Part shown: in pieces, positions 54,655 to 64,000 of the stretch
Numbering within the stretch: the first letter of the stretch is position 1
Layout: every line of letters begins with the position of its first letter
NCBI RefSeq assembly: GCF_902167145.1
Contig: NC_050105.1
Coordinates: forward strand, 115,461,898-115,525,897
Direction of reading: 5' to 3'
DNA length: 64,000 bases
Origin: Zea mays
Taxonomy: Eukaryota; Streptophyta; Magnoliopsida; Poales; Poaceae
Position numbers and translations under genes: made by a program
The notes under the pieces: model-generated
What the model was told of the DNA's origin: nothing
Databases searched by the model: none
What the model saw: only the letters and a program-made list of their open reading frames with translations

Positions 54655-54830
54655 AGCGGTAGGCTTTTTACATCACAGACGGTTCAATTAGAAAACCGCC
54701 TGTGATGTCCCAGACGGTTCAGTACGCCTGTGATGTAATAGTATCACAAGCGGTTTTTGTTTAGGACCGTCTGTGGTGCTCTATCCATTTCACAAGCGGA
54801 CCCTAAGACAAAACCGCCTGTGATTGTAAA
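54655..54830. repeat. CACTA subterminal repeats (third element)
   Basis: Repeated units ACAAGCGG, CAGACGGTT and AAACCGCCTGTGA(T) occur in both orientations, unlike the TTTTCGTCGGC units of the 8.3 kb element. Confidence 0.8.
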
Positions 54831-55057
54831 AATATGAAAATACAATTTAAATATGAAAATAATTTTAATTTTTAACAGAAATATGCAAATACAATTTAAA
54901 TGAATTAATATTTAATTTTTAACAATAATATGCAAATACAATTTAAATGAATTATAATAGCACACATAGATAACTAGAGAGAATTTAAATTAATTGGCAA
55001 CCACAATTCATAGTCGATCATACATGATAACAAATACAATTTGATTCATACAATTTT

Positions 55058-56812
55058 TCATGAACTACCATTTTTCCGCATGTATGGCTTTAAGTTCTTA
55101 TCAATTTTCTTTTCCACACGCTTGATTCTCTCTGGACCGTTAAAGACGAACATCTCTTCATACTTATTGTATTCCTCATCTTGGTCTCCCACATTCTCAA
55201 CTCCAATAATTTTTTGCTTTCCAGAAATAACTACATGCATCTTCTCATCTGCTGGATCGAGTACATAGAACACTTGTGCAACACATTCGGCGAGAACCCA
55301 CGGGTCATCTTTATATCCTACTTTCTTTAAGTCTACCAGTGTGAGTCCGTAGTTATCCACTATCACCCCCACGGGATGTTGTACCCATTGGCACGTAAAT
55401 AAGGGTATTTTCATGCTTGGGCCATAATCAAGTTCCCATATTTCCTCTATGAATCCAAAATACGTGGTCTTCTGTCCATGTAGGTCAAAAGCATCGATAC
55501 GAACACCGCTATTTTGTGCAACACTTTTCATGTATTTTGATTTAGTGTAGAATGTGTACCCATTGATGTCATATGCTTGCCATGATGTCACAAAACACGA
55601 TGGCCCAGAAGCCAAATTCTTCATTGTTTTCTCTTCCAAAGAGTCTCCGAATGGGATGTTTTTGTCCATTAACCATTCGCTGAAACGATGTTTGTGCTCC
55701 CTCATGATCCAGTCCTCTGTGCGGTTCTGATTTTCTTTACGAAGCTCATCCAGGTGTTCCTCTATGTAAGGCTCGGCTATCGTGAGATGTTGTAGTACAC
55801 TACCATGAGCACAATGTACTAGCTTGTAATCCTCAACGCGAAAAGTTTTCTTGCCCATTCTCCCTCTCCCACATAGTTTACCCTCATGTTTAGGTACATG
55901 CACACCTATCATTGTTCCGTCACTGATGTAATCTATACAGCTCTCAATCACTTCTTCTGTAGTGTATCCCTCCATGATTGAACCCTCTGGGTGAGCGCGA
56001 TTTCGCACATAACCTTTTAATACTCCCAGGTATCGCTCCAACTGAAACATATGATGTAAATATAGTGGCCCTAATATTTTTATCTGATCCACGAGATGTA
56101 TGATTAGGTGTACTTGCATATCAAAAAATGATAGAGGAAAACACATTTCAAGCTTGCACATAGTCTCGATGATGTATGTCTTTAGATAGTCCAAGTCTTC
56201 TAAAGCTATTACTTTTTGTGAAACCGCATTGAAAAAGTAACACAAGCGTGTGATGACAACTTTGACATGCTCTGTTTCGAGGGCTCTTACCGCAATTGGG
56301 AGGAACACCGTCATCATCACATGGCAGTCATGAGAGTTGTAGCCAAATAGAGACAAGTCCTTCATCCTGACTAGTCTGCTGATATTGGATGAGAAACCTG
56401 TGGGCACTTTGACCCCACGCAAACATTTGCAAATCTTTGTTCTCTCCTCAACTGACAAGTTGTAGCTAGCTGGGGGGAGGTAAGGCTTCCCTTTGCCACT
56501 ATCCACTGGATGAAGTTCCGGTCTGATTTGAAGATCTACTAGATCATTGCGTGATTTGAGTCCGTCTTTTGTCTTACTCGGCATGCCCAGCAAGGTTCCA
56601 ATGATGCTGTCAAAAACATTTTTTGTTACATGCATCAAATCAATGCTGTGGCAAATTTCCATATCCTTCCAGTAGGGGAGGTACTTGAAAAAAATTGATT
56701 GCTTCTTGAAAGTTGTGTAAGTTGAAGGGTCAGTTCTCTTTCTCTTTTCTCCTTTGTTTTTTCCCTTTCCGAATACAACATGAATGTTCTTTACAATTTC
56801 AAAAACAAGTTT
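55058..56812 (-). pseudogene. TNP2-type transposase, C-terminal part, truncated by the Sirevirus
   Basis: One uninterrupted frame of about 585 codons runs to the stop at 55058. It contains the end of Transposase_21 (CHSIDLMHVTKNVFDSIIG, with IDLMH as in the other TNP2), a DUF4218-type region (LFGYNSHDCHVMM, MQVHLIIHLVDQI, YVRNRAHPEGSI) and a DUF4216-type region (SWQAYDINGYTF, DYGPSMKIPLFTCQW). Here the DUF4216 part lies in the same exon, whereas in the 8.3 kb CACTA it is in exon 3. The N-terminal half is absent from the window; amino acids encoded above 56812 belong to the LTR. Confidence 0.88.
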
Positions 56813-58073
56813 TGAAAGGGAAATGTGCCTTTGGACCATTTCTAAGTATTTTGGTGATTGAATGCAAACACAAGTGCTTAAATGTGAAAATGTGCCCATA
56901 GTTGAACAAAGTGCAAATCACAAGTGAAGGTATGTTTCTAAGCCTTAGTACATTGGTTTTGTGTACTAATATCTTGTCTAAGTGTTAGAAACAGGTAGAA
57001 GAAGAAAAGAAAAGAAGTGGAGAGTGGCTGTGTACAGCCAAAGGCTGTTTCGGGCTGGGGCACCGGACTGTCCGGTGTGCACCGGACAATGTCCGGTGCG
57101 CCAGACCAGCGTGAAGCAAACCAGCCGCTCTCGGGTTTTTCTCCGGCGACTTCGGCTAAAATTCACCGGACTGTCCGGTGTGCACCGGACTGTCCGGTGA
57201 GCCAACGGTCGGCCGGGCCAACGGTCGGCCGCGCGATCGGCGCGCGACACGTGGCCGAGCCAACGGTCGGAAAGGTACACCGGACTGTCCGGTGTGCACC
57301 GGACATGTCCGGTGCGCCAACTGTGCGCAGATCTGTATCAGAAAGCAACGGTCGGATGAGCTTTTTATGGAAACAAATCGGGCACCGGACAGTGTCCGGT
57401 GTGCACCGGACTGTCCGGTGCCCCCGACGACAGAAGGCAAGGATGGCCTTCTAGATTTGTTCTCAACGGCTCCTAGCTGCCTTGGGGCTATAAAAGGGAC
57501 CCCTAGGCGCATGGAGGAGAATACCAAGCATTCCTTGAGCACTCTTGATCACTCACACATCAATCTTGCGCACTTGTTCGACATTCTAGTGATTTGAGCT
57601 CCGTTCTAGTGTGCTAGTCTCTTGAGCTCAAGTCTGGGTCTTGTGTGTGCGTATTTGCTGTGATCTTTTGTCGTGTGTGTGTTGCTAATCCCTCCCTTGC
57701 TCCGTGATTCTCTGTGAACATCTTTTTGTAAGGGCGAGAGGCTCCAAGTTGTGGAGATTCCTCGCAAACGGGATTGAGAAAAGAAAAGCAAGAACACCGT
57801 GGTATTCAAGTTGATCATTGGATCACTTGAGAGGAGTTGAGTGCAACTCTCGTCCGTTGGGACGCCACAACGTGGAGTAGGCAAGTTTTGTACTTGGCCG
57901 AACCACGGGATAACCACCGTGTCATCTCTGTGATTGATTTCTTGTGGTTATTGTGTTTTGACTCCTCTCTAGCCACTTGGCCATAATTGTGCTAACACTT
58001 AACAAGTTTTTGTGGCTTAAGTTTTGAAGTTTTACAGGATCACCTATTCACCCCCCCCCTCTAGGTGCTCTCA
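56813..58073 (+). repeat. Opie-type 5' LTR
   Basis: It begins TGAAAGGGAAATGTGCC and ends CTAGGTGCTCTCA. GGAC..GTCC palindromes cluster at 57060-57425. The TATA box CTATAAAAGGG is near 57490. The C-run before the end is longer than in the copy at 28297. Confidence 0.95.
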
Positions 58074-58075
58074 AT

Positions 58076-58087
58076 TGGTATCGGAGC
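58076..58087 (+). promoter_or_regulatory. Sirevirus primer binding site
   Basis: TGGTATCGGAGC follows the LTR after two bases. It differs from the tRNA-Met consensus TGGTATCAGAGC at one position, a variant common in Opie-type elements as I recall them. Confidence 0.9.
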
Positions 58088-58122
58088 CGTTCTCTTCACA
58101 AAGGGACTTACCGCCCGAAGAG

Positions 58123-60474
58123 ATGGATCCTAAGGGGAAGGGAATCGTGATCAACGACAAAGAGAAGGAATCCTTCGTCAACGAGCCGAAGGACGACAAG
58201 CCTACCGACTCCGGCTCGGGGCATAGACGGAAGGAAGGGAAGAAGAAGAAGACAAGGCGCATCAAGGAGATCATCTACTACGACGATAGTGATGAGTCTA
58301 CTTCTTCCCAAAAGGATGATGACAACGACTACAAAAAGACGGTCAATTCGAACTTTTCATTTGATTATTCTCGTATTCAACATAGTTCGAATTCGCATTT
58401 GCTTTCCATTCCTCTTGGCAAACCCCCACACTTCGATGGGGAGGACTACGGATTTTGGAGTCACAAAATGCGTAGTCACTTATTCTCTCTCCATCCAAGC
58501 ATATGGGAGATTGTGGAGAATGGAATGAAATTTGATAGCTCGGATAGCCCTATGCTTATAAATGAACAAATTCATAGAAATGCACAAGCTACTACTGTTC
58601 TCTTAGCGTCTTTGTGCAGGGAAGAGTACAATAAGGTGAGCGGATTGGACAATGCCAAGCAGATATGGGACACCCTCAAGATCTCTCACGAGGGGAACGA
58701 CACCACCATGCTCACCAAGATGGAGTTGGTGGAGGGCGAGCTTGGACGATTCGCTATGATAAGGGGAGAGGAGCCAACTCAAACTTACAACCGGCTCAAG
58801 ACCCTTATCAACAAAATAAGGAGCTACGGAAGCACACGTTGGACGGATCACGACGTCGTCCGCCTAATGCTCAGGTCCTTTACCGTTCTTGATCCTCATC
58901 TCGTGAACAATGTTCGTGAGAATCCCAGGTACACGATGATGACGCCCGAGGAAGTACTTGGAAAATTCGTGAGCGGGCGGATGATGATCAAGGAGGCAAG
59001 ATACGTCGACGACGCGTTGAACGGTCCACTCCACGAGCCTCAACCCATTGCTCTAAAGGCAACGAGGAGCAAGGAGTCGCTACCTAGCAAGGTTGCGCAA
59101 GTTGAGGCGGCCGGGCTCAATGATGAAGAGATGGCTCTCATCATCAAACGCTTCAAGACGGTGCTGAAGGGTCACAAGGGGCAGCCAAGCAAGACCAAGA
59201 CGAAGGGGAAGCGCTCATGCTTCAAGTGCGGTAAGATTGGTCATTTTATTGCTAACTGCCCCGATAATGATAGTGACCAGGAAAAGGGAAACAAGAGGGA
59301 AAAGAAGAAGTATTACAAGAAGGCAAAGGGCGAGGCGCATCTAGGCAAGGAGTGGGACTCGGATTGCTCCTCTTCCGACTCCGACAATGAAGGACTCGCC
59401 GCCACCGCCTTCAACAAATCAACACTCTTCCCCAACGAGCGTCACACATGCCTTATGGCAAGGGAGAAGAAGGTATGTACTCGCAACTCTACCTATGCTT
59501 CTTCAAGTGAGGACGAATCTAGTGATGAGGATGAAGTAGATTATTCATGTTTGTTCAAGGGCTTAGATAGATCTAAGATAGACAAAATTAATGAATTAAT
59601 TGATGCCTTGAATGAAAAGAATATACTTTTAGAAAAGCAAGAGGATTTGTTATATGAAGAACATGATAAGTTTGTAGAGGCTCAAAAATCCCTTGCATTA
59701 GAAATTAAGAGAAATGAAATGCTTGCTTGTGAAGTGTCAACATGCCATGATTCTATTTCTAACTTAAAGAGCATAAATGATGATTTAAATGCTAAACTAG
59801 TAGAAGCAAATAAATCCAACTCTTGTGTTGAATATGTTGAAATTTGCACTAGGTGTAAGGATATTGATATTAATGCTTGTAGCGAACACTTAGTTTCTAT
59901 TTCAAAATTGAATGATGAATTAGCTAGTCTTAATGCTCAACTTAAGACTAGCAAGAGTAATTTTGATAAACTAAAATTTGCTAGGGATGCCTACACGGTT
60001 GGTAGACACCCCTCAATTAAGGATGGGCTTGGCTTCAAGAGAGAAGTCAAGAACTTGACAAGCCATAAGGCTCCTATCTCCGCCAAGGAAAAAGGGAAGG
60101 CTCCTATGGCTAGTAGCACTAAGAAGAACCATGCTTTTTTGTATCATGATAGAAGTGCTTATAGGGGTTATAATGCTTATGATGATTTTGATGCTCATAG
60201 TTCTTCCTTTATGCATGGTAGAAATATGTCTAGGAAAAATGCTATGCCTAGAAAGAATGTTATTCATGCTCCTAGGAAAGTAGTAAATGAACCTTCTACA
60301 ATTTATTGTGCTTTAAATGCTTCCTTTGTTATTTGTAGAAAGGATAAGAAAATTGTTGCTAGGAAGTTAGGGGCAAAATGCAAGGGAGACAAAACTTGCA
60401 TTTGGGTCCCTAAGGATATTTGCACTAACCTTGTAGGACCCAACATGAGTTGGGTACCTAAGTCCCAAGCCTAA
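58123..60474 (+). CDS. Sirevirus gag
   Basis: The ATG at 58123 (MDPKGKG) is chosen over the frame-open upstream start because the latter lies in LTR/primer sequence. The 783-codon protein has a Lys/Asp-rich N-terminus, a copia gag (UBN2-type) region (about 100-330: [24 protein letters not shown]), a zinc knuckle [14 protein letters not shown] (about 366-379), a Ser/Asp-rich stretch, a long coiled coil (about 480-620) and a basic C-terminus with a further Cys-rich segment ([10 protein letters not shown]). It is expected to form the nucleocapsid. The large size and coiled coil are usual for Sirevirus gag. It ends TAA at 60472-60474. No breaks seen. Confidence 0.93.
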   Translation: MDPKGKGIVINDKEKESFVNEPKDDKPTDSGSGHRRKEGKKKKTRRIKEIIYYDDSDESTSSQKDDDNDYKKTVNSNFSFDYSRIQHSSNSHLLSIPLGKPPHFDGEDYGFWSHKMRSHLFSLHPSIWEIVENGMKFDSSDSPMLINEQIHRNAQATTVLLASLCREEYNKVSGLDNAKQIWDTLKISHEGNDTTMLTKMELVEGELGRFAMIRGEEPTQTYNRLKTLINKIRSYGSTRWTDHDVVRLMLRSFTVLDPHLVNNVRENPRYTMMTPEEVLGKFVSGRMMIKEARYVDDALNGPLHEPQPIALKATRSKESLPSKVAQVEAAGLNDEEMALIIKRFKTVLKGHKGQPSKTKTKGKRSCFKCGKIGHFIANCPDNDSDQEKGNKREKKKYYKKAKGEAHLGKEWDSDCSSSDSDNEGLAATAFNKSTLFPNERHTCLMAREKKVCTRNSTYASSSEDESSDEDEVDYSCLFKGLDRSKIDKINELIDALNEKNILLEKQEDLLYEEHDKFVEAQKSLALEIKRNEMLACEVSTCHDSISNLKSINDDLNAKLVEANKSNSCVEYVEICTRCKDIDINACSEHLVSISKLNDELASLNAQLKTSKSNFDKLKFARDAYTVGRHPSIKDGLGFKREVKNLTSHKAPISAKEKGKAPMASSTKKNHAFLYHDRSAYRGYNAYDDFDAHSSSFMHGRNMSRKNAMPRKNVIHAPRKVVNEPSTIYCALNASFVICRKDKKIVARKLGAKCKGDKTCIWVPKDICTNLVGPNMSWVPKSQA

Positions 60475-63400
60475 ATTTGCCTTGCAGGTTTATGCATCCG
60501 GGGGTTCAAGCTGGATTATTGACAGCGGATGCACAAACCATATGACGGGGGAGAAGAAGATGTTCACCTCCTACGTCAAGAATAAGGATTCCCAAGATTC
60601 AATCATATTCGGTGATGGGAATCAAGGCAAGGTAAAAGGGTTAGGTAAAATTGCAATATCTAATGAGCATTCTATCTCTAATGTATTTTTAGTAGAGAGT
60701 CTTGGATATAATTTGCTATCTGTTAGTCAATTATGTCATATGGGGTATAACTGTCTATTTACAAATGTAGATGTGTCTGTCTTTAGAAGAAGTGATGGTT
60801 CACTAGCTTTTAAGGGTGTATTAGACGACAAACTTTATTTAGTTGATTTTGCAAAAGAAGAGGCCGGTCTAGATGCATGCTTAATAGCTAAGACTAGCAT
60901 GGGCTGGTTGTGGCATCGCCGCTTAGCACATGTGGGGATGAAGAACCTTCACAAGCTTCTAAAGGGAGAACACGTGATAGGGTTGACTAACGTGCATTTC
61001 GAAAAAGATAGACCTTGTGCAGCTTGTCAAGCAGGTAAACAAGTGGGAGGAGCACATCACAGCAAGAATGTGATGACCACTTCAAGACCCCTGGAGCTGC
61101 TGCATATAGACCTCTTCGGACCCGTCGCCTATCTGAGCATAGGAGGGAGTAAGTATGGTTTAGTTATTGTTGATGACTTTTCCCGCTTCACTTGGGTGTT
61201 CTTTTTGCAGGATAAGTCTGAAACCCAAGGGACCCTCAAGCGTTTCCTCAGGAGAGCTCAAAATGAGTTTGAGCTCAAGGTGAAGAAGATAAGGAGCGAC
61301 AATGGGTCCGAGTTCAAGAACCTTCAAGTGGAGGAGTTCCTTGAGGAGGAAGGAATCAAGCACGAGTTCTCCGCTCCCTACACACCACAGCAAAATGGTG
61401 TGGTAGAAAGGAAGAACAGGACGCTAATCGATATGGCGAGGACAATGCTTGGAGAATTCAAGACCCCCGAGTGTTTTTGGTCGGAAGCCGTGAACACGGC
61501 TTGCCACGCCATCAACAGGGTCTACCTTCATCGCCTCCTCAAGAAGACTTCGTATGAGCTACTAACCGGTAACAAACCCAATGTATCTTACTTTCGTGTA
61601 TTTGGGAGCAAGTGCTACATTCTAGTCAAGAAGGGTAGAAATTCTAAGTTTGCTCCCAAAGCTGTAGAAGGGTTTTTGTTAGGTTATGACTCAAATACAA
61701 AGGCGTATAGAGTCTTCAACAAATCATCGGGTTTGGTTGAAGTCTCTAGCGACGTTGTATTTGATGAGACTAATGGCTCTCCAAGAGAGCAAGTTGTTGA
61801 TTGTGATGATGTAGATGAAGAAGATGTTCCGACGGCCGCTATACGAACCATGGCGATTGGAGAAGTGCGGCCACAGGAACAAGATGTACGAGATCAACCT
61901 TCTTCCTCAACTATGGTGCATCCCCCAACCGAAGATGACGAACAGGTACCTCAAGTGGAGGCGCTTGATCAAGGGGGGGCACAAGATGATCATGTGATGG
62001 AGGAAGAAGCGGAACCGGCACCTCCAACCCAAGTTCGAGCGATGATTCAAAGGGATCATCCCGTCGATCAAATTCTGGGTGACATTAGCAAGGGAGTAAC
62101 TACTCGATCTCGATTAGTTAATTTTTGTGAACATTACTCTTTTGTCTCTTCTATTGAGCCTTTCAGGGTAGAGGAGGCCTTGCTAGATCCGGACTGGGTG
62201 TTGGCCATGCAGGAGGAACTCAACAACTTCAAGCGCAATGAAGTTTGGACACTGGTACCTCGTCCGAAACAAAATGTTGTGGGAACCAAGTGGGTGTTCC
62301 GCAATAAACAGGACGAGCACGGGGTGGTGACGAGGAACAAGGCTCGGCTTGTGGCAAAAGGTTATGCCCAAGTCGCAGGTTTGGATTTCGAGGAGACTTT
62401 TGCTCCTGTGGCTAGGCTAGAATCAATTCGTATCTTGCTAGCATATGCCGCTCATCACTCTTTCAGGTTGTACCAAATGGATGTGAAGAGCGCTTTCCTC
62501 AACGGACCAATCAAAGAGGAGGTGTACGTGGAGCAACCCCCTGGCTTCGAGGATGAACGGTACCCCGACCATGTGTGTAAGCTCTCTAAGGCGCTCTATG
62601 GACTTAAGCAAGCCCCAAGAGCATGGTATGAATGCCTTAGAGACTTTCTAATTGCTAATGCTTTCAAGGTTGGGAAAGCCGATCCAACTCTTTTTACAAA
62701 GACATGTGATGGTGATTTGTTTGTGTGCCAAATTTATGTCGATGACATAATATTTGGTTCTACTAATCAAAAGTCTTGTGAAGAGTTTAGCAGGGTGATG
62801 ACGCAGAAATTCGAGATGTCAATGATGGGCGAGTTGAACTACTTCCTTGGGTTCCAAGTGAAGCAACTCAAGGACGGCACCTTCATCTCCCAAACGAAGT
62901 ACACGCAAGATCTGCTAAAGCGGTTTGGGATGAAGGACGCCAAGCCCGCAAAGACGCCGATGGGGACCGACGGACACACCGACCTCAACAAAGGAGGTAA
63001 GTCCGTTGATCAAAAAGCATACCGGTCAATGATAGGTTCTTTGCTTTACTTATGTGCTAGTAGACCGGATATTATGCTTAGCGTATGCATGTGTGCTAGA
63101 TTTCAATCCGATCCTAAGGAGTGTCACTTAGTGGCGGTGAAGCGAATTCTTAGATATTTGGTTGCTACGCCTTGCTTCGGGCTCTGGTATCCAAAGGGGT
63201 CTACCTTTGACTTGGTTGGATACTCAGACTCCGACTATGCTGGATGTAAGGTCGATAGGAAGAGTACATCAGGGACGTGCCAATTCTTAGGAAGGTCCCT
63301 GGTGTCATGGAACTCTAAGAAACAAACCTCCGTTGCCCTATCCACCGCTGAGGCCGAGTACGTTGCCGCAGGTCAGTGTTGCGCGCAACTACTTTGGATG

Positions 63401-63688
63401 AGGCAAACCCTCCGGGACTTTGGCTACAATCTGAGCAAAGTCCCACTCCTATGTGATAATGAGAGTGCTATCCGCATGGCGGAAAATCCTGTTGAGCACA
63501 GCCGCACAAAGCACATAGACATCCGGCATCACTTTTTGAGAGACCACCAGCAAAAGGGAGATATCGAAGTGTTTCATGTTAGCACCGAGAACCAGCTAGC
63601 CGATATCTTCACTAAGCCTCTAGATGAGAAGACCTTTTGCAGGTTGCGTAGTGAGCTAAATGTCTTAGATTCGCGGAACTTGGATTGA
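60449..63688 (+). CDS. Sirevirus pol polyprotein (protease, integrase, RT, RNase H)
   Basis: The frame opens after a TGA at 60446-60448, overlaps the end of gag by about 26 bases in the +1 frame and runs to TGA at 63686-63688. No ATG occurs before the protease, so it is probably made by frameshift or from a spliced RNA; TTGCAG at 60482-60487 could be a 3' splice site. Protease DSGCTNHM; integrase HHCC ([13 protein letters not shown]) and catalytic Asp/Asp/Glu ([22 protein letters not shown]); [13 protein letters not shown] and YVDDIIFGS (near 62736); RNase [21 protein letters not shown] and [10 protein letters not shown]. No stop or frameshift inside. Confidence 0.94.
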   Translation, partial: VGYLSPKPKFALQVYASGGSSWIIDSGCTNHMTGEKKMFTSYVKNKDSQDSIIFGDGNQGKVKGLGKIAISNEHSISNVFLVESLGYNLLSVSQLCHMGYNCLFTNVDVSVFRRSDGSLAFKGVLDDKLYLVDFAKEEAGLDACLIAKTSMGWLWHRRLAHVGMKNLHKLLKGEHVIGLTNVHFEKDRPCAACQAGKQVGGAHHSKNVMTTSRPLELLHIDLFGPVAYLSIGGSKYGLVIVDDFSRFTWVFFLQDKSETQGTLKRFLRRAQNEFELKVKKIRSDNGSEFKNLQVEEFLEEEGIKHEFSAPYTPQQNGVVERKNRTLIDMARTMLGEFKTPECFWSEAVNTACHAINRVYLHRLLKKTSYELLTGNKPNVSYFRVFGSKCYILVKKGRNSKFAPKAVEGFLLGYDSNTKAYRVFNKSSGLVEVSSDVVFDETNGSPREQVVDCDDVDEEDVPTAAIRTMAIGEVRPQEQDVRDQPSSSTMVHPPTEDDEQVPQVEALDQGGAQDDHVMEEEAEPAPPTQVRAMIQRDHPVDQILGDISKGVTTRSRLVNFCEHYSFVSSIEPFRVEEALLDPDWVLAMQEELNNFKRNEVWTLVPRPKQNVVGTKWVFRNKQDEHGVVTRNKARLVAKGYAQVAGLDFEETFAPVARLESIRILLAYAAHHSFRLYQMDVKSAFLNGPIKEEVYVEQPPGFEDERYPDHVCKLSKALYGLKQAPRAWYECLRDFLIANAFKVGKADPTLFTKTCDGDLFVCQIYVDDIIFGSTNQKSCEEFSRVMTQKFEMSMMGELNYFLGFQVKQLKDGTFISQTKYTQDLLKRFGMKDAKPAKTPMGTDGHTDLNKGGKSVDQKAYRSMIGSLLYLCASRPDIMLSVCMCARFQSDPKECHLVAVKRILRYLVATPCFGLWYPKGSTFDLVGYSDSDYAGCKVDRKSTSGTCQFLGRSLVSWNSKKQTSVALSTAEAEYVAAGQCCAQLLWMRQTLRDFGYNLSKVPLLCDNESAIRMAENPVEHSRTKHIDIRHHFLRDHQQKGDIEVFHVSTENQLADIFTKPLDEKTFCRLRSELNVLDSRNLD

Positions 63689-64000
63689 ATTGTAGCATAC
63701 ATGTATTTATGCATTTGATCAGGTTCATTCTGCATTTTGTTGCTTATTGTGGTGCTCAAGTTGTACAAACACTCCCCGGACCTCACAAGTCCATTGCAAA
63801 GTGATGCACATGTTTAGGGGGAGATGTGTTACAACTTGACCCTTTGAGACTAACCATTTGCTTGAGTTTGATTGATTTAGTCTCGAAGGTGGATTGAAAG
63901 GGGAAAGGTGAACTTGGTCCATGCAAGACTTCCACTGCACTCCGATGAGAGGGTAACTTATTCCAAGTTCATCTCTATGATCTTATTGCCTTTGTACTCT
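63689..64000 (+). other. Sirevirus post-pol region, truncated by the window end
   Basis: It is collinear with 26276-26590 of the deleted copy (GGTGCTCAAGTTGTACAA; TTAGGGGGAGATGTGTT near 63816). Non-coding as far as seen; polypurine tracts and the 3' LTR would follow outside. Confidence 0.85.

Larger units (their letters stand above)
54630..56812 (-). mobile_element. Third CACTA element, left part, cut by a Sirevirus
   Basis: It begins CACTAGTACAATTTGGC with subterminal repeats of the AACCGCCTGTGA type, then a TNP2-type transposase on the minus strand. At 56813 a Sirevirus LTR starts (TGAAAGGG) and interrupts the transposase frame. The remaining half should lie beyond the right edge of the window. 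Confidence 0.85.
56813..64000 (+). mobile_element. Opie-type Sirevirus with open gag and pol, 3' end outside the window
   Basis: It has a full 5' LTR, a primer site, gag, pol and the start of the post-pol region. Its pol is nearly identical to the deleted copy at 24241-26275. The left flank AGTTT (56808-56812) is the presumed target duplication. The 3' LTR is not in the window, so LTR divergence cannot be measured. Confidence 0.95.

Noticed and set aside
1..64000. rRNA genes, intact tRNA genes, CRISPR arrays, organellar insertions
   Set aside because: None recognised on reading; only one weak tRNA-like remnant is reported.

Overview
The window is a nest of transposable elements from a large grass genome, almost certainly maize (Zea mays) or a very close relative. 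This rests on Ji/Opie-type Sirevirus copia LTRs filled with CACCGGAC..GTCCGGTG palindromes, a Tekay/Del-type gypsy element with LTRs over 3 kb, several CACTA elements, hAT and Tourist-like MITEs, and a Helitron-like 3' end. I see no intact, ordinary host gene. Host sequence survives only as fragments carried by transposons.

Left stack (1-28297). An Opie-type Sirevirus copy, internally deleted, ends at 28297. A non-autonomous gypsy element (LTR1 4799-17332, internal 17333-20350, LTR2 20351-23584) inserted into its 5' LTR. Three later insertions broke the gypsy LTR1: a Sirevirus whose 3' half and 3' LTR open the window (1-4798), a minus-strand Sirevirus solo LTR (5706-6976, TSD TCACC), and a complete 8.3 kb CACTA element (7999-16303, TSD CAC). 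The CACTA element encodes a spliced TNP2-type transposase and a TNPA/Transposase_24-type protein. Comparing LTR1 with LTR2 proves the order and fixes the junctions.

Middle (28298-44941). There is a minus-oriented LTR-like fragment, then a Helitron-like segment carrying a decayed PP2C phosphatase fragment (3' terminus at 30197). A 533 bp hAT MITE follows. Next comes a 9.7 kb hAT element (31011-40741, 8 bp TSD) with a TTF-zinc-finger/DUF4371-type transposase that lacks its last 39 residues because of one stop codon. A very young copia element (31274-37477, 255 bp LTRs identical to each other, TSD AGTTG) sits in the hAT 5' UTR. It has an intact pol but a collapsed gag. A second hAT MITE (40817-41470) and a decayed gene with tandem GRF-like zinc fingers follow.

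Right part (44945-64000). A 6.1 kb Pack-CACTA element (44945-51044, TSD AGA) has no transposase. It carries, all on the minus strand, fragments of an SPL/SBP-box transcription factor, a mercaptopyruvate/thiosulfate sulfurtransferase and a DHH-family phosphoesterase, plus a tiny LINE tail insertion. Low-copy sequence with small MITEs comes next. A third CACTA element (from 54630) is cut at 56813 by an Opie-type Sirevirus with open gag and pol frames. That Sirevirus runs off the window end.

Functionally the elements supply gag/protease/integrase/RT/RNase H (copia), TNP2 and TNPA-like proteins (CACTA) and hAT transposase. The non-autonomous elements (gypsy derivative, Pack-CACTA, MITEs) would depend on proteins supplied in trans. 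All domain names are from reading the sequence; no database search was run.
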